Source of the DNA: Aminobacterium sp. MB27-C1
GTDB taxonomy: Bacteria; Synergistota; Synergistia; Synergistales; Aminobacteriaceae
Assembly (NCBI RefSeq): GCF_030908405.1
Contig: NZ_CP133089.1
Span: forward strand, 1,488,001-1,552,000
Direction of reading: 5' to 3'
DNA: 64,000 nucleotides
Both the position numbers and the translations under genes were made by a program. Position 1 is the first letter of the stretch, and each line of letters starts with the position of its first letter. The notes under the pieces are model-generated. The model worked only from the letters and a program-made list of their open reading frames with translations, did no database searches and was not told where the DNA came from. Positions 26,703 to 37,614 of the stretch are shown one piece after another.

Positions 26703-28664
26703 TTACATGAAGAGAGGAGCTAAAACCAAAGCTACGACTGACATCAACTTAATCAAAATATTCAAGCTTGGACCAGACGTATCTTTGAAAGGATCTCCCA
26801 CTGTGTCTCCTACAACTGCAGCAGCGTGATTACTTGTTCCCTTACCGCCGAAGTTTCCTTCTTCTATGTACTTTTTGGCGTTATCCCACGCACCACCCGA
26901 GTTTGACATGAAGATAGCCATCATAACACCGGTAACGATAGATCCTCCGAGAAGACCACCCAATGCTTCAGGACCAAGAATCAATCCAACAAGAATAGGG
27001 GTAATGACAGCCAAAAGACCAGGAATAACCATTTCTTTCAAAGCAGCGCCAGTTGAAATATCAACACATCGCTCATACTCTGGGCGTCCTGTTCCCTCCA
27101 TAATGCCTGGAATCTCACGGAACTGTCTTCGGACTTCATCAATCATGGATTGAGCAGCTCGTCCAACAGCCTGAATTGTCAAAGCGCTGAAAAGGAAAGG
27201 TAACATGCCTCCGATGAACAACCCCACCATAACCTGAGGATCTTTTAAGTCAATGGCATCAAGATTAACAGCATGCGCATATGCAGCAAAAAGAGCTAAC
27301 GCTGTAAGAGCTGCGGAACCAATGGCCAAACCTTTACCCATAGCAGCTGTAGTATTCCCTACGGCGTCAAGTTTATCGGTAATTTCGCGAACTTCATGAG
27401 GAAGGTGACTCATTTCTGCGATTCCACCAGCGTTATCAGCGATAGGTCCGTAAGCATCAACGCTCAGTGTCATTCCAGTGATTGAAAGCATACCAACGGC
27501 TGCACATGCAATACCGAAGAGGCCTCCAAATTTATAACCAACAAGAGAAGCAACACAGATCAGTATAACAGGTATAACAGTGGATTTCATTCCCACAGCT
27601 ATACCGGAAAGAATAACAGTAGCTGGTCCTGTCTCTGAGGATTTGGCGATCTGCTTAACAGAATTATAGTCTCCAGACGTATAAATTTCAGTCACATAAC
27701 CAATGAGAACTCCCACAGCCACTCCGGAAAGAACAGCCCAGAAAAGAGTTAAGTCTCCCAAAACAGCTTTGGTTACAAAGAAAGAGCCTGCAATCATAAC
27801 TCCGCCTGTTACAAAGGTACCTATTCTGAGAGCAACCTGTGCATTGCCGCCTTCTTTAACACGGACAAACATCGTTCCGATAATGGCTGAAACAATTCCT
27901 AAACCAGCCAGAAGAAGGGGATAGTAAATGCCACGACCTCCAAAAACGGTCAAACCAATAGCCATAGCTGCAATAATCGAATTTACATATGATTCAAAAA
28001 GGTCGGCACCCATTCCGGCAATATCTCCAACGTTATCACCAACGTTATCGGCAATAACAGCTGGATTACGTGGGTCGTCTTCAGGAATTCCGGCTTCAAC
28101 TTTACCAACCAAGTCAGCTCCCACATCGGCAGCTTTAGTATAAATGCCTCCACCAACACGAGCGAAAAGAGCAATGGAGCTTGCTCCGAAACCAAAACCT
28201 GTTATGATGTTGGGATCCTTGAAAAGAACGTAGCAAAGCATTATTCCAAGAACACCAAGACCGACAACAGACATCCCCATAACGCTTCCGCCACGGAAAG
28301 CGACACCAAGAGCCTCATTCATTCCATGAGTGGCAGCATAAGAAGTTCTTCCATTAGAGCGTGTGGCAACTGTCATGCCAATATATCCAGCGATAGCACT
28401 GAAGAGAGCACCTACTAAGAAAGAAACAGCTGTCCCCATGCCGATTTTAAAGCCAAGAAGAGCTCCAACAAGTATTGCGAAAGGGAACAACCAACGATAC
28501 TCCCTCGAAAGGAAAGCCATTGCCCCACCATGAATGATTTCTGAAAGTTCATTAACTCTTTCGTTTTTGACTTCAAACGCTTTAATTTTGCTATATGCAA
28601 AGAAAGCGTAAACGAGAGCCAGAACTCCAGATCCTACTACGATCCAAAACGCCTGAGAATCCAT
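26703..28664 (-). CDS. hppA: Membrane-bound ion-translocating pyrophosphatase
   Basis: The 653-residue polytopic protein (about 16 membrane segments) carries the pyrophosphate-binding signatures [23 protein letters not shown]-type and [21 protein letters not shown] near residues 190-225, and the C-terminal [15 protein letters not shown]. The motif GNTTAA near residue 435 is the potassium-dependent form (the independent type has GNTTKA), so hydrolysis should need K+. Whether it pumps H+ or Na+ cannot be decided by eye. It recovers energy from PPi, useful for an amino acid fermenter. GGGAGG precedes the ATG, and terminators lie on both sides, so it is monocistronic. Confidence 0.96.
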   Translation of the reverse strand: MDSQAFWIVVGSGVLALVYAFFAYSKIKAFEVKNERVNELSEIIHGGAMAFLSREYRWLFPFAILVGALLGFKIGMGTAVSFLVGALFSAIAGYIGMTVATRSNGRTSYAATHGMNEALGVAFRGGSVMGMSVVGLGVLGIMLCYVLFKDPNIITGFGFGASSIALFARVGGGIYTKAADVGADLVGKVEAGIPEDDPRNPAVIADNVGDNVGDIAGMGADLFESYVNSIIAAMAIGLTVFGGRGIYYPLLLAGLGIVSAIIGTMFVRVKEGGNAQVALRIGTFVTGGVMIAGSFFVTKAVLGDLTLFWAVLSGVAVGVLIGYVTEIYTSGDYNSVKQIAKSSETGPATVILSGIAVGMKSTVIPVILICVASLVGYKFGGLFGIACAAVGMLSITGMTLSVDAYGPIADNAGGIAEMSHLPHEVREITDKLDAVGNTTAAMGKGLAIGSAALTALALFAAYAHAVNLDAIDLKDPQVMVGLFIGGMLPFLFSALTIQAVGRAAQSMIDEVRRQFREIPGIMEGTGRPEYERCVDISTGAALKEMVIPGLLAVITPILVGLILGPEALGGLLGGSIVTGVMMAIFMSNSGGAWDNAKKYIEEGNFGGKGTSNHAAAVVGDTVGDPFKDTSGPSLNILIKLMSVVALVLAPLFM

Positions 28665-28698
28665 ACAAAGAAACCTCCCTTTAATTCATAAAAACTTG

Positions 28699-28727
28699 AA
28701 AAAGACAGCCCGCCTCAATAGGCGGGC
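28699..28727 (-). terminator. Terminator between the MobB-like gene and hppA
   Basis: On the minus strand GCCCGCC pairs with GGCGGGC around a six-base loop, followed by TGTC and five T. It ends the nitrilase/permease/MobB direction before hppA. Confidence 0.88.
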
Positions 28728-28789
28728 AACTACGGCCAAAAACTCAGTCAATTATAGTAAGGAGAGATAGTAAAGACAAGTGATAAAAC

Positions 28790-29440
28790 CTATTTCCTTT
28801 TGTCTTTCTTTATAAATATTTCAATATTTCCATTTAATTTTCCTATTTTCTTCAAAGAAGAGAGCATGCCCTTTATGCCACCCTCGATAAACTCCGCTAC
28901 AAAAGGTTTTAAATGTATATACTCCCCTTCTACAGTCAGAGTAAGTTTATTGGGATTTGCCTTACGAGATAATGAAAGAATATATTCCGCCAAAAATTTT
29001 TCTTCTCCAACATAAAATATTTGTCTTGAACATTTCGTCTCTTTTTCTCTCTTTGAATTCAAACTGTAAAAAGCAACAACTCCCAAAATATCTGAAGGAC
29101 AATCTTCAGGTTCTCCTATCCAAACCTTCGGGTAGGAGAAAGATTTTCCCCCTTCAATTAGAAGAATGTCAAGATCAGGCTCTATATTATACTGTATTTT
29201 TTCAAGGGGCAAGTCTCCTGCTTTTTCATATCGATAACCATCAACACCCCAATAAAGCACCGGGATATCGTATAATAAAGCTTTTCCCGTATCTGTATGG
29301 CATGATGATAAAACTTTTTCATGAGAGTGTTTGACATAAGTAACTTTAGCATCAGCTTCCTTTAGATATTCAAGCAATAAAAGGCAAAGGCTTGTTTTAC
29401 CACTGTTTTTTATCCCAGCGACAGTAAAAATAAAAGCCAT
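28790..29440 (-). CDS. MobB-like P-loop GTPase (molybdopterin-guanine dinucleotide accessory protein)
   Basis: The 216-residue protein starts with a P-loop, AGIKNSGKTSL, followed by the MobB-type second motif VTYVKHSH and a Walker B-like DILLIEGGKS. MobB binds GTP and helps attach the nucleotide to molybdopterin. The C-terminal third (about residues 150-216) is not typical of the short E. coli MobB and has a Lys-rich end. It lies 6 bases after the AI-2E permease. No molybdoenzyme gene is near, so a tungsten or molybdenum role is inferred from family only. Confidence 0.78.
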   Translation of the reverse strand: MAFIFTVAGIKNSGKTSLCLLLLEYLKEADAKVTYVKHSHEKVLSSCHTDTGKALLYDIPVLYWGVDGYRYEKAGDLPLEKIQYNIEPDLDILLIEGGKSFSYPKVWIGEPEDCPSDILGVVAFYSLNSKREKETKCSRQIFYVGEEKFLAEYILSLSRKANPNKLTLTVEGEYIHLKPFVAEFIEGGIKGMLSSLKKIGKLNGNIEIFIKKDKRK

Positions 29441-29446
29441 ATCAAG

Positions 29447-30607
29447 TCACTCTTTCGCCCGATCTGAAGGAGTCTCAATCGGACTTGTTTTCACGCTGTA
29501 TTCTCGTATGTAGCCCTTCCAGATATTTCTATAGCTATCAAGCAAAAAGACAAAAAGGCTTATGATCAAAGGCCCCAAGAACAATCCGAGAAAACCCCAA
29601 GATGCTAAACCCCCGACAACACCTATAAAAATAATAAGTACGTGAGCTTTTCCTCCGCCAGAAATAAATATGGGACGAATAAAATTATCGACCATACTCA
29701 CAATGGTAAGTCCCCAGATTGAAAGAATAAGAGCTTCTTTTATCTGCCCATTGTAAAAAAGATATATAGCTCCCGGCCCCCAAATAAGTGGTGTACCAAT
29801 AAAGGGTATCATTGCCAGCAATGCCATAATTGCGCCAAAAAGTGCAGGGCTAGGGAGTCCTACATACCACCATCCCAGAGCTCCGAGAACACCCTGAATA
29901 CCGGCGGTAAGGGTGATGCCATAAATAACCGCTTGTAGAATTTGCTTTGCCCTATTGAAAAAAGCTTCTTTTTCTTTTAAAGGAAGAGGCACAATATCAT
30001 TTACATAGTCTAGAATAACGTGTCCGTCTCTAATCATGAAGAAAGAAGCCACAACAATAACTATAAGTTGATAAAGGATACGTATAGAATCTCCCAAAAA
30101 AGATCTGGAGGTATCTGCTAACGTGGAGGCAATCCATGACCCAATCTGTTCTATGACATTGACTAAGAAGGGATAATCCTCTAAGAAAGGACGTATTCTA
30201 TTGGCAATTATTTCAGGGAAGAAAAGATTCATCAGTCCTTTGCCTTGTTCAATGTTCACCTTTGACAAAATCGAGGCGAGATGTCCATATATTCGTATTC
30301 CTTCCCTAGCCAGTGTAACGCCTACAAAGATGGCTGGTACAACTATAAGAAGAATGAGAATCGCTGTGGATAGGACAGCTGCAACGTTAGGGTATTTCCC
30401 CTTAAATAATTTTCCGTGAATAATTTTATAAAAAGGATAAACAAAAAACGACAATATGGCTGACCATGCCAACGGACGAAGCAGATTAAAGGACACCAGA
30501 TATGCAAGAGCACCCAATGCTAAAAAAACAATTGTAAACGGAAGGAAAAAATTTCGAATCCGTTTATAAGGCCGCCGACTCTGGTATGTCAAAACAATCT
30601 CTCCCAT
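29447..30607 (-). CDS. AI-2E/PerM family permease
   Basis: The protein of about 386 residues has the family pattern: paired N-terminal spans, a long amphipathic extracytoplasmic middle (about residues 95-160) and C-terminal spans with GLPSPALFGAIMALLAMIPFIGTPLIWGP and the end motif GGLASWGFLGLFLGPLI. The family includes TqsA and Na+/H+ antiporters, so the substrate is open. The start is uncertain: ATG 30607 lacks a good site, whereas TTG 30592 has GGGAG 8 bases upstream. A TATAAT at 30619-30624 might drive this gene. Confidence 0.83.
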   Translation of the reverse strand: MGEIVLTYQSRRPYKRIRNFFLPFTIVFLALGALAYLVSFNLLRPLAWSAILSFFVYPFYKIIHGKLFKGKYPNVAAVLSTAILILLIVVPAIFVGVTLAREGIRIYGHLASILSKVNIEQGKGLMNLFFPEIIANRIRPFLEDYPFLVNVIEQIGSWIASTLADTSRSFLGDSIRILYQLIVIVVASFFMIRDGHVILDYVNDIVPLPLKEKEAFFNRAKQILQAVIYGITLTAGIQGVLGALGWWYVGLPSPALFGAIMALLAMIPFIGTPLIWGPGAIYLFYNGQIKEALILSIWGLTIVSMVDNFIRPIFISGGGKAHVLIIFIGVVGGLASWGFLGLFLGPLIISLFVFLLDSYRNIWKGYIREYSVKTSPIETPSDRAKE

Positions 30608-30629
30608 CCCACACTTCAATTATAAACAT

Positions 30630-31556
30630 TTATTTTTCATGAACTATTAATTCTGTAACATCTGGCCTCGAATAGTGGCCGCAGACATCAAATTCCATTC
30701 TAGCCCTTGCAGACTCATCGGGATTAATGTCGGCATAAATGATGCATTCTTTATCCCAAACAGGTTCAGTAACATAGTGACCGTAAGGATCGATAATGGC
30801 AGAGCCTCCATTACAGGGTGTATCAGGCAGCTTTTCAATTTCAGCAGCAGGGCCATGGTATCCAACAGGATACATTTCTTTTGTAAAATACTGATTAACA
30901 TGAAAAACATAACATTTGCCCTCAATAGCAATGTGCTTAATAGTACTATGCCATTCAGGATTATTGTTAGTATTGGGGCATAGATATAATGAAACCCCCT
31001 TCTGATAAAGTGCTACACGAGCGAGAGGCATATAGTTTTCCCAGCAAATCAAAGCTCCCATTTTCCCCCATGGCGTATCAACTACAGGAAAATAATCCTT
31101 GTTGGCATCTGCCCAAATCACTCGTTCTGTACCTGTAGGCTTCAACTTCCGATGATTACACAGCAGGTCTCCTTCCGGGGAGAAAATCATATTGGAACAG
31201 TACAATGAACCATTATTATAGTCCCGCTCGGTATAGCCTATGCTAACATAGGCACGTGCCTCTTTTGCTGCAGCACCTATCTTATCAGTATCTCCACTAG
31301 GGCAGAGGAGTGCATTGTCATAATAGATTTTCCAGTCATCTCGACAAGCTTCCGTTCGTGAACCGACGGTAAATCCATATGTCAATCCATACGGATAACA
31401 AGGAATAATAGACTCAGGAAATATAATCAATTCTGCTCCATTCGCGCCAGCTTCTCTAATTTGTCCACAAACCTTTTCGATAGTGGAATTCTTATCAAAC
31501 ATAACTGGGGAAGCCTGGACCAAGGCAACTTTTAAATATTTTGATAAGTCTTTCAT
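30630..31556 (-). CDS. Nitrilase (carbon-nitrogen hydrolase family)
   Basis: The 308-residue protein has the nitrilase catalytic triad: Glu in FPESIIPCYPYG, Lys in HRKLKPTGTERVIW and Cys in GALICWENYMPL. The CWENYMP form is that of true aliphatic or aromatic nitrilases rather than amidases, so it should turn an organic nitrile into the acid and ammonia. I set the start at ATG 31556, preceded by GGAGGTTGCT. The gene has its own upstream promoter candidate and stands divergent from the MATE exporter. Confidence 0.88.
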   Translation of the reverse strand: MKDLSKYLKVALVQASPVMFDKNSTIEKVCGQIREAGANGAELIIFPESIIPCYPYGLTYGFTVGSRTEACRDDWKIYYDNALLCPSGDTDKIGAAAKEARAYVSIGYTERDYNNGSLYCSNMIFSPEGDLLCNHRKLKPTGTERVIWADANKDYFPVVDTPWGKMGALICWENYMPLARVALYQKGVSLYLCPNTNNNPEWHSTIKHIAIEGKCYVFHVNQYFTKEMYPVGYHGPAAEIEKLPDTPCNGGSAIIDPYGHYVTEPVWDKECIIYADINPDESARARMEFDVCGHYSRPDVTELIVHEK

Positions 31557-31600
31557 AGCAACCTCCAAGCAAAATACAACTTATATTGTCCAACAGTAAA

Positions 31601-31609
31601 AGTATACCA
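31601..31609 (-). promoter_or_regulatory. Extended -10 promoter candidate for the nitrilase
   Basis: On the minus strand TGGTATACT matches TG-N-TATAAT with one change, about 45 bases before the nitrilase ATG. No convincing -35 box is visible at 17 bases. Confidence 0.45.
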
Positions 31610-31700
31610 GTTCCATAGACAAAGAGTATATAGATTTATTGTTGATTATAAAATCACCTTGATTTATAATATCGAATTCGTATTCAATATATACCGCAAG

Positions 31701-31743
31701 TTGACGGTGTATTTTTTTACTCTCATTATTGAATATAAATTCA
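31701..31743 (+). promoter_or_regulatory. Promoter and operator-like palindrome for the MATE-TetR operon
   Basis: TTGACG (31701-31706) and CATTAT (31724-31729) are separated by 17 bases. Immediately downstream, TGAAT-ATAA-ATTCA (31730-31743) is a perfect inverted repeat over the expected transcription start, a natural place for the TetR-type repressor encoded by the second gene of the operon. A perfect CGAATTCG lies further upstream at 31673-31680. Confidence 0.55.
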
Positions 31744-31762
31744 TTTTTAAGGAGATACTCGA

Positions 31763-33106
31763 ATGAACAAAGAAGAAAGAGTTCAACTTATGTTACATGG
31801 AGATTTAAAGAAAACCTTATTAAAAATGGGTATTCCAACCGTGTTTGGAATGCTTATCAATGCTCTGTATATCGTTGTTGATGGCTATTTTGTTACTGGA
31901 CTTGGTACATCGGCTTTTGCCGCAGTCTCTGTAGTATTTCCATTGGTTCAGATTGTTATTGGGATCGGTCTCGTTTTCGGTACAGGAGGTTCTTCCTATA
32001 TAGCTCGATTGCTGGGAGCTGGGGAAAAAGAGCGTGCTAATCGCACTGCATCTACGACCCTGTTCGGCGGGTTGATAGGAAGTATTTTTTTCATAGTCCT
32101 TTTTCTCCTGTTTATCAAACCTCTGCTCTTTACGTTGGGAGCTACTGAACAAAGCTATGGTTTTGCCCACAAATACGCCACTATTATCCTATCTGGATCA
32201 ATATTCAATATTCTGTCTATCATAATGGGCAATTTAACGATAGCGGAAGGACGCGTAAAACTTACTATGATAGGAATGACAACAGGAGCTGTTCTCAATA
32301 TTATTCTTGATCCAATTTTTATATATACTCTGTCCATGGGTGTTTCTGGTGCTGCCATTGCCACTGTCTTAGCAGAATTCATTGCTAATATATTTTATTT
32401 CCAGTTTATTTTACGGAAGAAGAGCTATCTTCATTATTCTCTCAAAAACTTTCGACCAGATAAAATTATGTTGCAAGAAATTTTCAAGATTGGTCTCCCT
32501 AGCTTTTTTGTTCAACTGCTTACTAGTCTTTCTATGGGGTATACCAATCAACAAGCCAGAATGCTTGGCGGAGATGACATGGTGGCAGCAATGGGCGTCA
32601 TGTTACGCTTGATGGCATTGGGATCTTTTGTGGTTTTTGGTTATACTAAAGGTTATCAACCCGTTGTTGGAGCAAATTATGGAGCAAAACAGTATCATCG
32701 AGTACGCTTGGCTATCCGCACTACTCTTCTTTGGCTCACTAGTTTCTGCGCTATTTTTGGAATATCGATTGCTCTTTTCAGTCATCCCATCGCTATGGCA
32801 TTTTCAAACGACTCTTTAGAAGTTTCAAAGCTCGCCTCAAAAGCACTTTTATTAAATGGGCTTATCTTCATTGGTTTCGGATTTCAATGTACCTATTCGC
32901 AGGCGTTTCTGGCGCTAGGGAGAGGTAAGGAAAGTTTTATACTGAATATATCTCGACAAGGAATATTTTTCTTCCCAGCAATGTATTTTTTATCTAAATA
33001 CTTTGGGATCAAAGGTATTTTTTGGGCTCAACCTATAGCTGATATTTGCACGATTATCCAAACGTTATTTTTAGTTCTTCGAGCAAATAAAACACTGCAC
33101 TTTTGA
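31763..33106 (+). CDS. MATE family multidrug efflux protein
   Basis: The 447-residue protein has twelve predicted membrane segments in two similar halves, with typical MATE segments IPTVFGMLINALYIVVDGYFV, GAVLNIILDPIFIY and the second-half QPVVGANYGAKQ. MATE proteins export cationic compounds using Na+ or H+ gradients. AAGGAG lies 8 bases before the ATG. The tetR gene begins 20 bases after this gene ends, so the exporter is probably induced by a ligand of that regulator. Confidence 0.92.
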   Translation: MNKEERVQLMLHGDLKKTLLKMGIPTVFGMLINALYIVVDGYFVTGLGTSAFAAVSVVFPLVQIVIGIGLVFGTGGSSYIARLLGAGEKERANRTASTTLFGGLIGSIFFIVLFLLFIKPLLFTLGATEQSYGFAHKYATIILSGSIFNILSIIMGNLTIAEGRVKLTMIGMTTGAVLNIILDPIFIYTLSMGVSGAAIATVLAEFIANIFYFQFILRKKSYLHYSLKNFRPDKIMLQEIFKIGLPSFFVQLLTSLSMGYTNQQARMLGGDDMVAAMGVMLRLMALGSFVVFGYTKGYQPVVGANYGAKQYHRVRLAIRTTLLWLTSFCAIFGISIALFSHPIAMAFSNDSLEVSKLASKALLLNGLIFIGFGFQCTYSQAFLALGRGKESFILNISRQGIFFFPAMYFLSKYFGIKGIFWAQPIADICTIIQTLFLVLRANKTLHF

Positions 33107-33126
33107 CAATAAGGGGGAGGAAGTTT

Positions 33127-33699
33127 ATGCCGCAAGTTTTAAAAGAAGAAATTCGTGAACGAATTTTTTACGCAGCAGAGGAAGTTTTTTATGAAAAAGA
33201 CTTTCGAAGTGCAAAAATGCAAGACATTGCGAATCGTGCAGGGATTCCGGTAGGACTTATCTACTCCTATTATAAAAACAAAGAAGACCTGTTCAATGAT
33301 GTAGTTGAACCTGTATATTTTGCTTTTCATCAAGCAATTAAAGAAGAAGAATCGTCTCTACATGGATTTACTTCGAAAAGTTCTCAAGATGCTGGAGTAA
33401 TATATATGAACAACCTTTTTGCAAATCATAAAAAACTTGTAATTTTAGTGGACAAGGGCTCTGGGACAAAGCACGCACACGCAAAAGATGAGCTTGTTCA
33501 TATTCTTGAACTTCATATTCGGAAAGCGCTAGATTCAAAAACAATCAGACACTATGACAACATGCTTATTCACATTCTAGCATCCAATTTTACGGAAAGT
33601 TTGCTGGAAATTGCACGCCATTACAAAAATGATCAATGGGCTCAAGAGATGTTTGCTTTAGTTAATCAGTGTTATTTCAAGGGAGTTGACTCTTTGTGA
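33127..33699 (+). CDS. TetR/AcrR family transcriptional regulator
   Basis: The 190-residue protein has an N-terminal helix-turn-helix (about residues 8-55: RERIFYAAEEVFYEKDF, MQDIANRAGIPVGLIYSYYKNKEDLF) and a helical ligand-binding domain without recognisable specificity. I start at ATG 33127, which has GGGGGAGG just upstream; an in-frame earlier ATG at 33103 lies inside the MATE gene and has no site. It likely represses its own operon through the palindrome at 31730-31743. Confidence 0.9.
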   Translation: MPQVLKEEIRERIFYAAEEVFYEKDFRSAKMQDIANRAGIPVGLIYSYYKNKEDLFNDVVEPVYFAFHQAIKEEESSLHGFTSKSSQDAGVIYMNNLFANHKKLVILVDKGSGTKHAHAKDELVHILELHIRKALDSKTIRHYDNMLIHILASNFTESLLEIARHYKNDQWAQEMFALVNQCYFKGVDSL

Positions 33700-33704
33700 A
33701 AAAG

Positions 33705-33732
33705 CAGAGCGGCTTCAAAAGAAGCCGCTCTG
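33705..33732. terminator. Bidirectional terminator between tetR and guaA
   Basis: A 12-base perfect stem CAGAGCGGCTTC/GAAGCCGCTCTG closes on a four-base loop. The minus-strand side is followed by CTTTTTC and serves guaA; the plus-strand side has only an AT-rich tail and would serve the MATE-tetR operon. Confidence 0.88.
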
Positions 33733-33759
33733 AATATTTATAGAATTATTTGTAAGCGC

Positions 33760-35292
33760 TTACTCCCACTCTATAGTGGAGGGTGGCTTACTGGTAACAT
33801 CAAGGACAACCCTGTTAATTCCCTTAACAGCATTACAAATTCTCCGAGACGTTCTATCTAATACATCGTAAGGAACACGCACCCAATCAGCAGTCATTCC
33901 ATCTGCAGATTCAACTGCACGAAGAGCAACCACTTCAGCGTAGGTTCTTGAATCTCCCATAACTCCTACGGTCTTAACTGGCAAAAGAATACAGAAAGAC
34001 TGCCACACTGTAGGATAGAGGTCACTCTTTGAAAACTCTTCTCTAAAGATTTCATCTGCAGCTCTTAATGTCTCAAGACGTTCTTTTGTAAGTTCTCCCA
34101 AGCATCTCACTGCCAGGCCAGGACCAGGGAAAGGCTGTCTATTAACGATATCGTCTGGAATTCCCAATAATGTACCTATTGTCCGCACTTCGTCTTTAAA
34201 AAGATCGCGCAGAGGTTCAAGAACCTTTAGTTTCATATCATCAGGCAATCCACCAACATTATGATGGCTCTTAATGACAGAAGCACCTTTTCCTTTTTGA
34301 CCGCTCTCAATAACGTCTGGGTAGAGAGTTCCCTGAAGAAGCCATTCTGCATCCTCAACTTTAGCTGCTTCCGCTTCAAAAACGCGTATAAAGGTCTCCC
34401 CTATTATCTTTCGTTTTCGTTCAGGATCGGTAACACCCTTTAGGGCTTCCAAGAAACGATCACTAGCGTCCACATAATGCACATTAAGATCTAATTGCTT
34501 ATATTGCTCCAAAACTCGCTCAGCTTCCTGATACCTTAATAAACCATTATTAACAAATATACATTCGAGACGATCACCAATAGCCTTTGCAGTCAACACA
34601 GCAGCGACAGTTGAATCGACTCCGCCAGAAAGACCACAAATGACTCTAGTATTCTGGGTCGTCTTTTTTATATCCTCAACCATGGTATCAATCCAGTTTC
34701 CAAGATCCCAATCTCCAGTACATGAACAAATATTGAAAAGGAAGTTGGAAAGAATTGCCGTTCCGTTCTGCGTATGAGCAACTTCAGGATGAAACTGCAA
34801 TCCCCAAATATGTTTTTCTTCCATTGCGAAGGCTGCAGGAACCCCACCATCTGTTTCTGCCAAAAGCTTTGCCCCATCTGGAAGTTTGGAAATATGATCA
34901 CCATGACTCATCCATACTTCAAATGTCTCAGGCACACTCTTCAAAAGCAAAGAATTCAACTCTTTCAGAGAAATGGCTGTTCGCCCATACTCCCGGCTTA
35001 CTCCGGAATCGACATGCCCACCTAAAAGTTTTGTCAAAAGCTGCATTCCGTAACATACTCCCAAAATAGGAACACCAATATTAAAAAGATCTGCAGAAAC
35101 AGTTGGGCTGCCTTCTTCCATAACGCTCTGAGGTCCACCAGATATAATAACGCCACGAGGCTGACGTTGACGAATATCGTCAACAGAGGTATCCCAAGGC
35201 AATATTTCGCTATGCACCTTCAGTTCCCTTATTCTTCTAGCTATCAGCTGTGTGAACTGAGAGCCACAATCAAGAATCACTATATTATCCAT
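33760..35292 (-). CDS. guaA: GMP synthase (glutamine-hydrolysing)
   Basis: The 510-residue enzyme has an N-terminal class I glutamine amidotransferase domain (GVCYGMQLL with the nucleophile Cys, HPEVAHT) and a C-terminal ATP pyrophosphatase domain (GLSGGVDSTVAAVL, then KSHHNVGGLP and the end KPPSTIEWE). It converts XMP to GMP. GGAGG precedes the ATG. It stands alone between two terminators; I see no purine riboswitch in the short leader. Confidence 0.98.
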   Translation of the reverse strand: MDNIVILDCGSQFTQLIARRIRELKVHSEILPWDTSVDDIRQRQPRGVIISGGPQSVMEEGSPTVSADLFNIGVPILGVCYGMQLLTKLLGGHVDSGVSREYGRTAISLKELNSLLLKSVPETFEVWMSHGDHISKLPDGAKLLAETDGGVPAAFAMEEKHIWGLQFHPEVAHTQNGTAILSNFLFNICSCTGDWDLGNWIDTMVEDIKKTTQNTRVICGLSGGVDSTVAAVLTAKAIGDRLECIFVNNGLLRYQEAERVLEQYKQLDLNVHYVDASDRFLEALKGVTDPERKRKIIGETFIRVFEAEAAKVEDAEWLLQGTLYPDVIESGQKGKGASVIKSHHNVGGLPDDMKLKVLEPLRDLFKDEVRTIGTLLGIPDDIVNRQPFPGPGLAVRCLGELTKERLETLRAADEIFREEFSKSDLYPTVWQSFCILLPVKTVGVMGDSRTYAEVVALRAVESADGMTADWVRVPYDVLDRTSRRICNAVKGINRVVLDVTSKPPSTIEWE

Positions 35293-35370
35293 TTACATTC
35301 CTCCGAAAAAGAGCAAAATTCTCAAGGTAAATTCGTACTTCAATTATATTACCAGAAAGAGAAAAGAGGG

Positions 35371-35403
35371 AAAAGAAAAGCCTCCACTTTCGTGGAGGCT
35401 TTT
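35371..35403 (-). terminator. Terminator after groEL
   Basis: On the minus strand GAAAAGCCTCCAC pairs with GTGGAGGCTTTTC around a four-base loop and is followed by more T-rich sequence, about 35 bases after the groEL stop. Confidence 0.9.
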
Positions 35404-35437
35404 CTTCATATTTATATTTTGTCGATTGCTGATATTC

Positions 35438-37117
<1,680 letters not shown>

Positions 37118-37408
37118 TTACTTCTCAACGATAGCGAGTACATCGCGCTCGCTGAAAATGACAAATTCGTCTCCGTCAAGCTTTACTTCAGTTCCAGCAT
37201 ATTTACTAAAAATAATGCGATCGCCGACTTTAACTTCAAGAGGAAGCTTCTGTCCGTTTTCAAGAACCTTACCGGTTCCCACTGCAATAACTTCTCCCTC
37301 CTGGGGTTTTTCTTTTGCAGTGTCTGGAAGAACAATGCCTCCCTTTGTTTTCTCTTCCTGATTGATGACCTTAACGACAAGACGATCACCAAGTGGCTTT
37401 AAATTCAT
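37118..37408 (-). CDS. groS: Co-chaperonin GroES
   Basis: The 96-residue protein shows [12 protein letters not shown], the mobile loop [17 protein letters not shown] and [15 protein letters not shown]. It caps the GroEL ring. The operon groES-groEL is led by a vegetative-type promoter and a perfect CIRCE element, so HrcA repression is expected. Confidence 0.98.
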   Translation of the reverse strand: MNLKPLGDRLVVKVINQEEKTKGGIVLPDTAKEKPQEGEVIAVGTGKVLENGQKLPLEVKVGDRIIFSKYAGTEVKLDGDEFVIFSERDVLAIVEK

Positions 37409-37450
37409 TCGAGAATCCCTCCCTAAAAGATAAATATCTCTTTTAACATA

Positions 37451-37477
37451 TTAGCACTCAATGTCATCGAGTGCTAA
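37451..37477 (-). promoter_or_regulatory. CIRCE operator (HrcA site) of groESL
   Basis: The sequence is a perfect TTAGCACTC-N9-GAGTGCTAA inverted repeat, the classical CIRCE consensus. It lies a few bases downstream of the predicted transcription start and about 43 bases before the groES ATG. hrcA itself is not in the window. Confidence 0.97.
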
Positions 37478-37490
37478 CCGAACGGCTTAG

Positions 37491-37519
37491 ATATTAATTG
37501 TCCTGCTTTTGAATCTCAA
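37491..37519 (-). promoter_or_regulatory. Promoter of groESL
   Basis: On the minus strand TTGAGA (37514-37519) and TAATAT (37491-37496) are separated by exactly 17 bases, placing the start just before the CIRCE element. Confidence 0.75.
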
Positions 37520-37614
37520 GGATGGTTAAATGTAATTAGCTGAATTTATTCTTGATAATCCATCATTTCCTCGTTATTTCTCCTATATTCTTACTTTTAA
37601 ATTCTTTTAAAATA

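Noticed and set aside
31673-31680. CGAATTCG palindrome between nitrilase and MATE genes as an operator
   Set aside because: Eight bases of symmetry are too common by chance, and it is not positioned on either promoter.
35293-35370. Possible purine riboswitch before guaA
   Set aside because: The leader is short and shows no conserved purine aptamer core or second hairpin.
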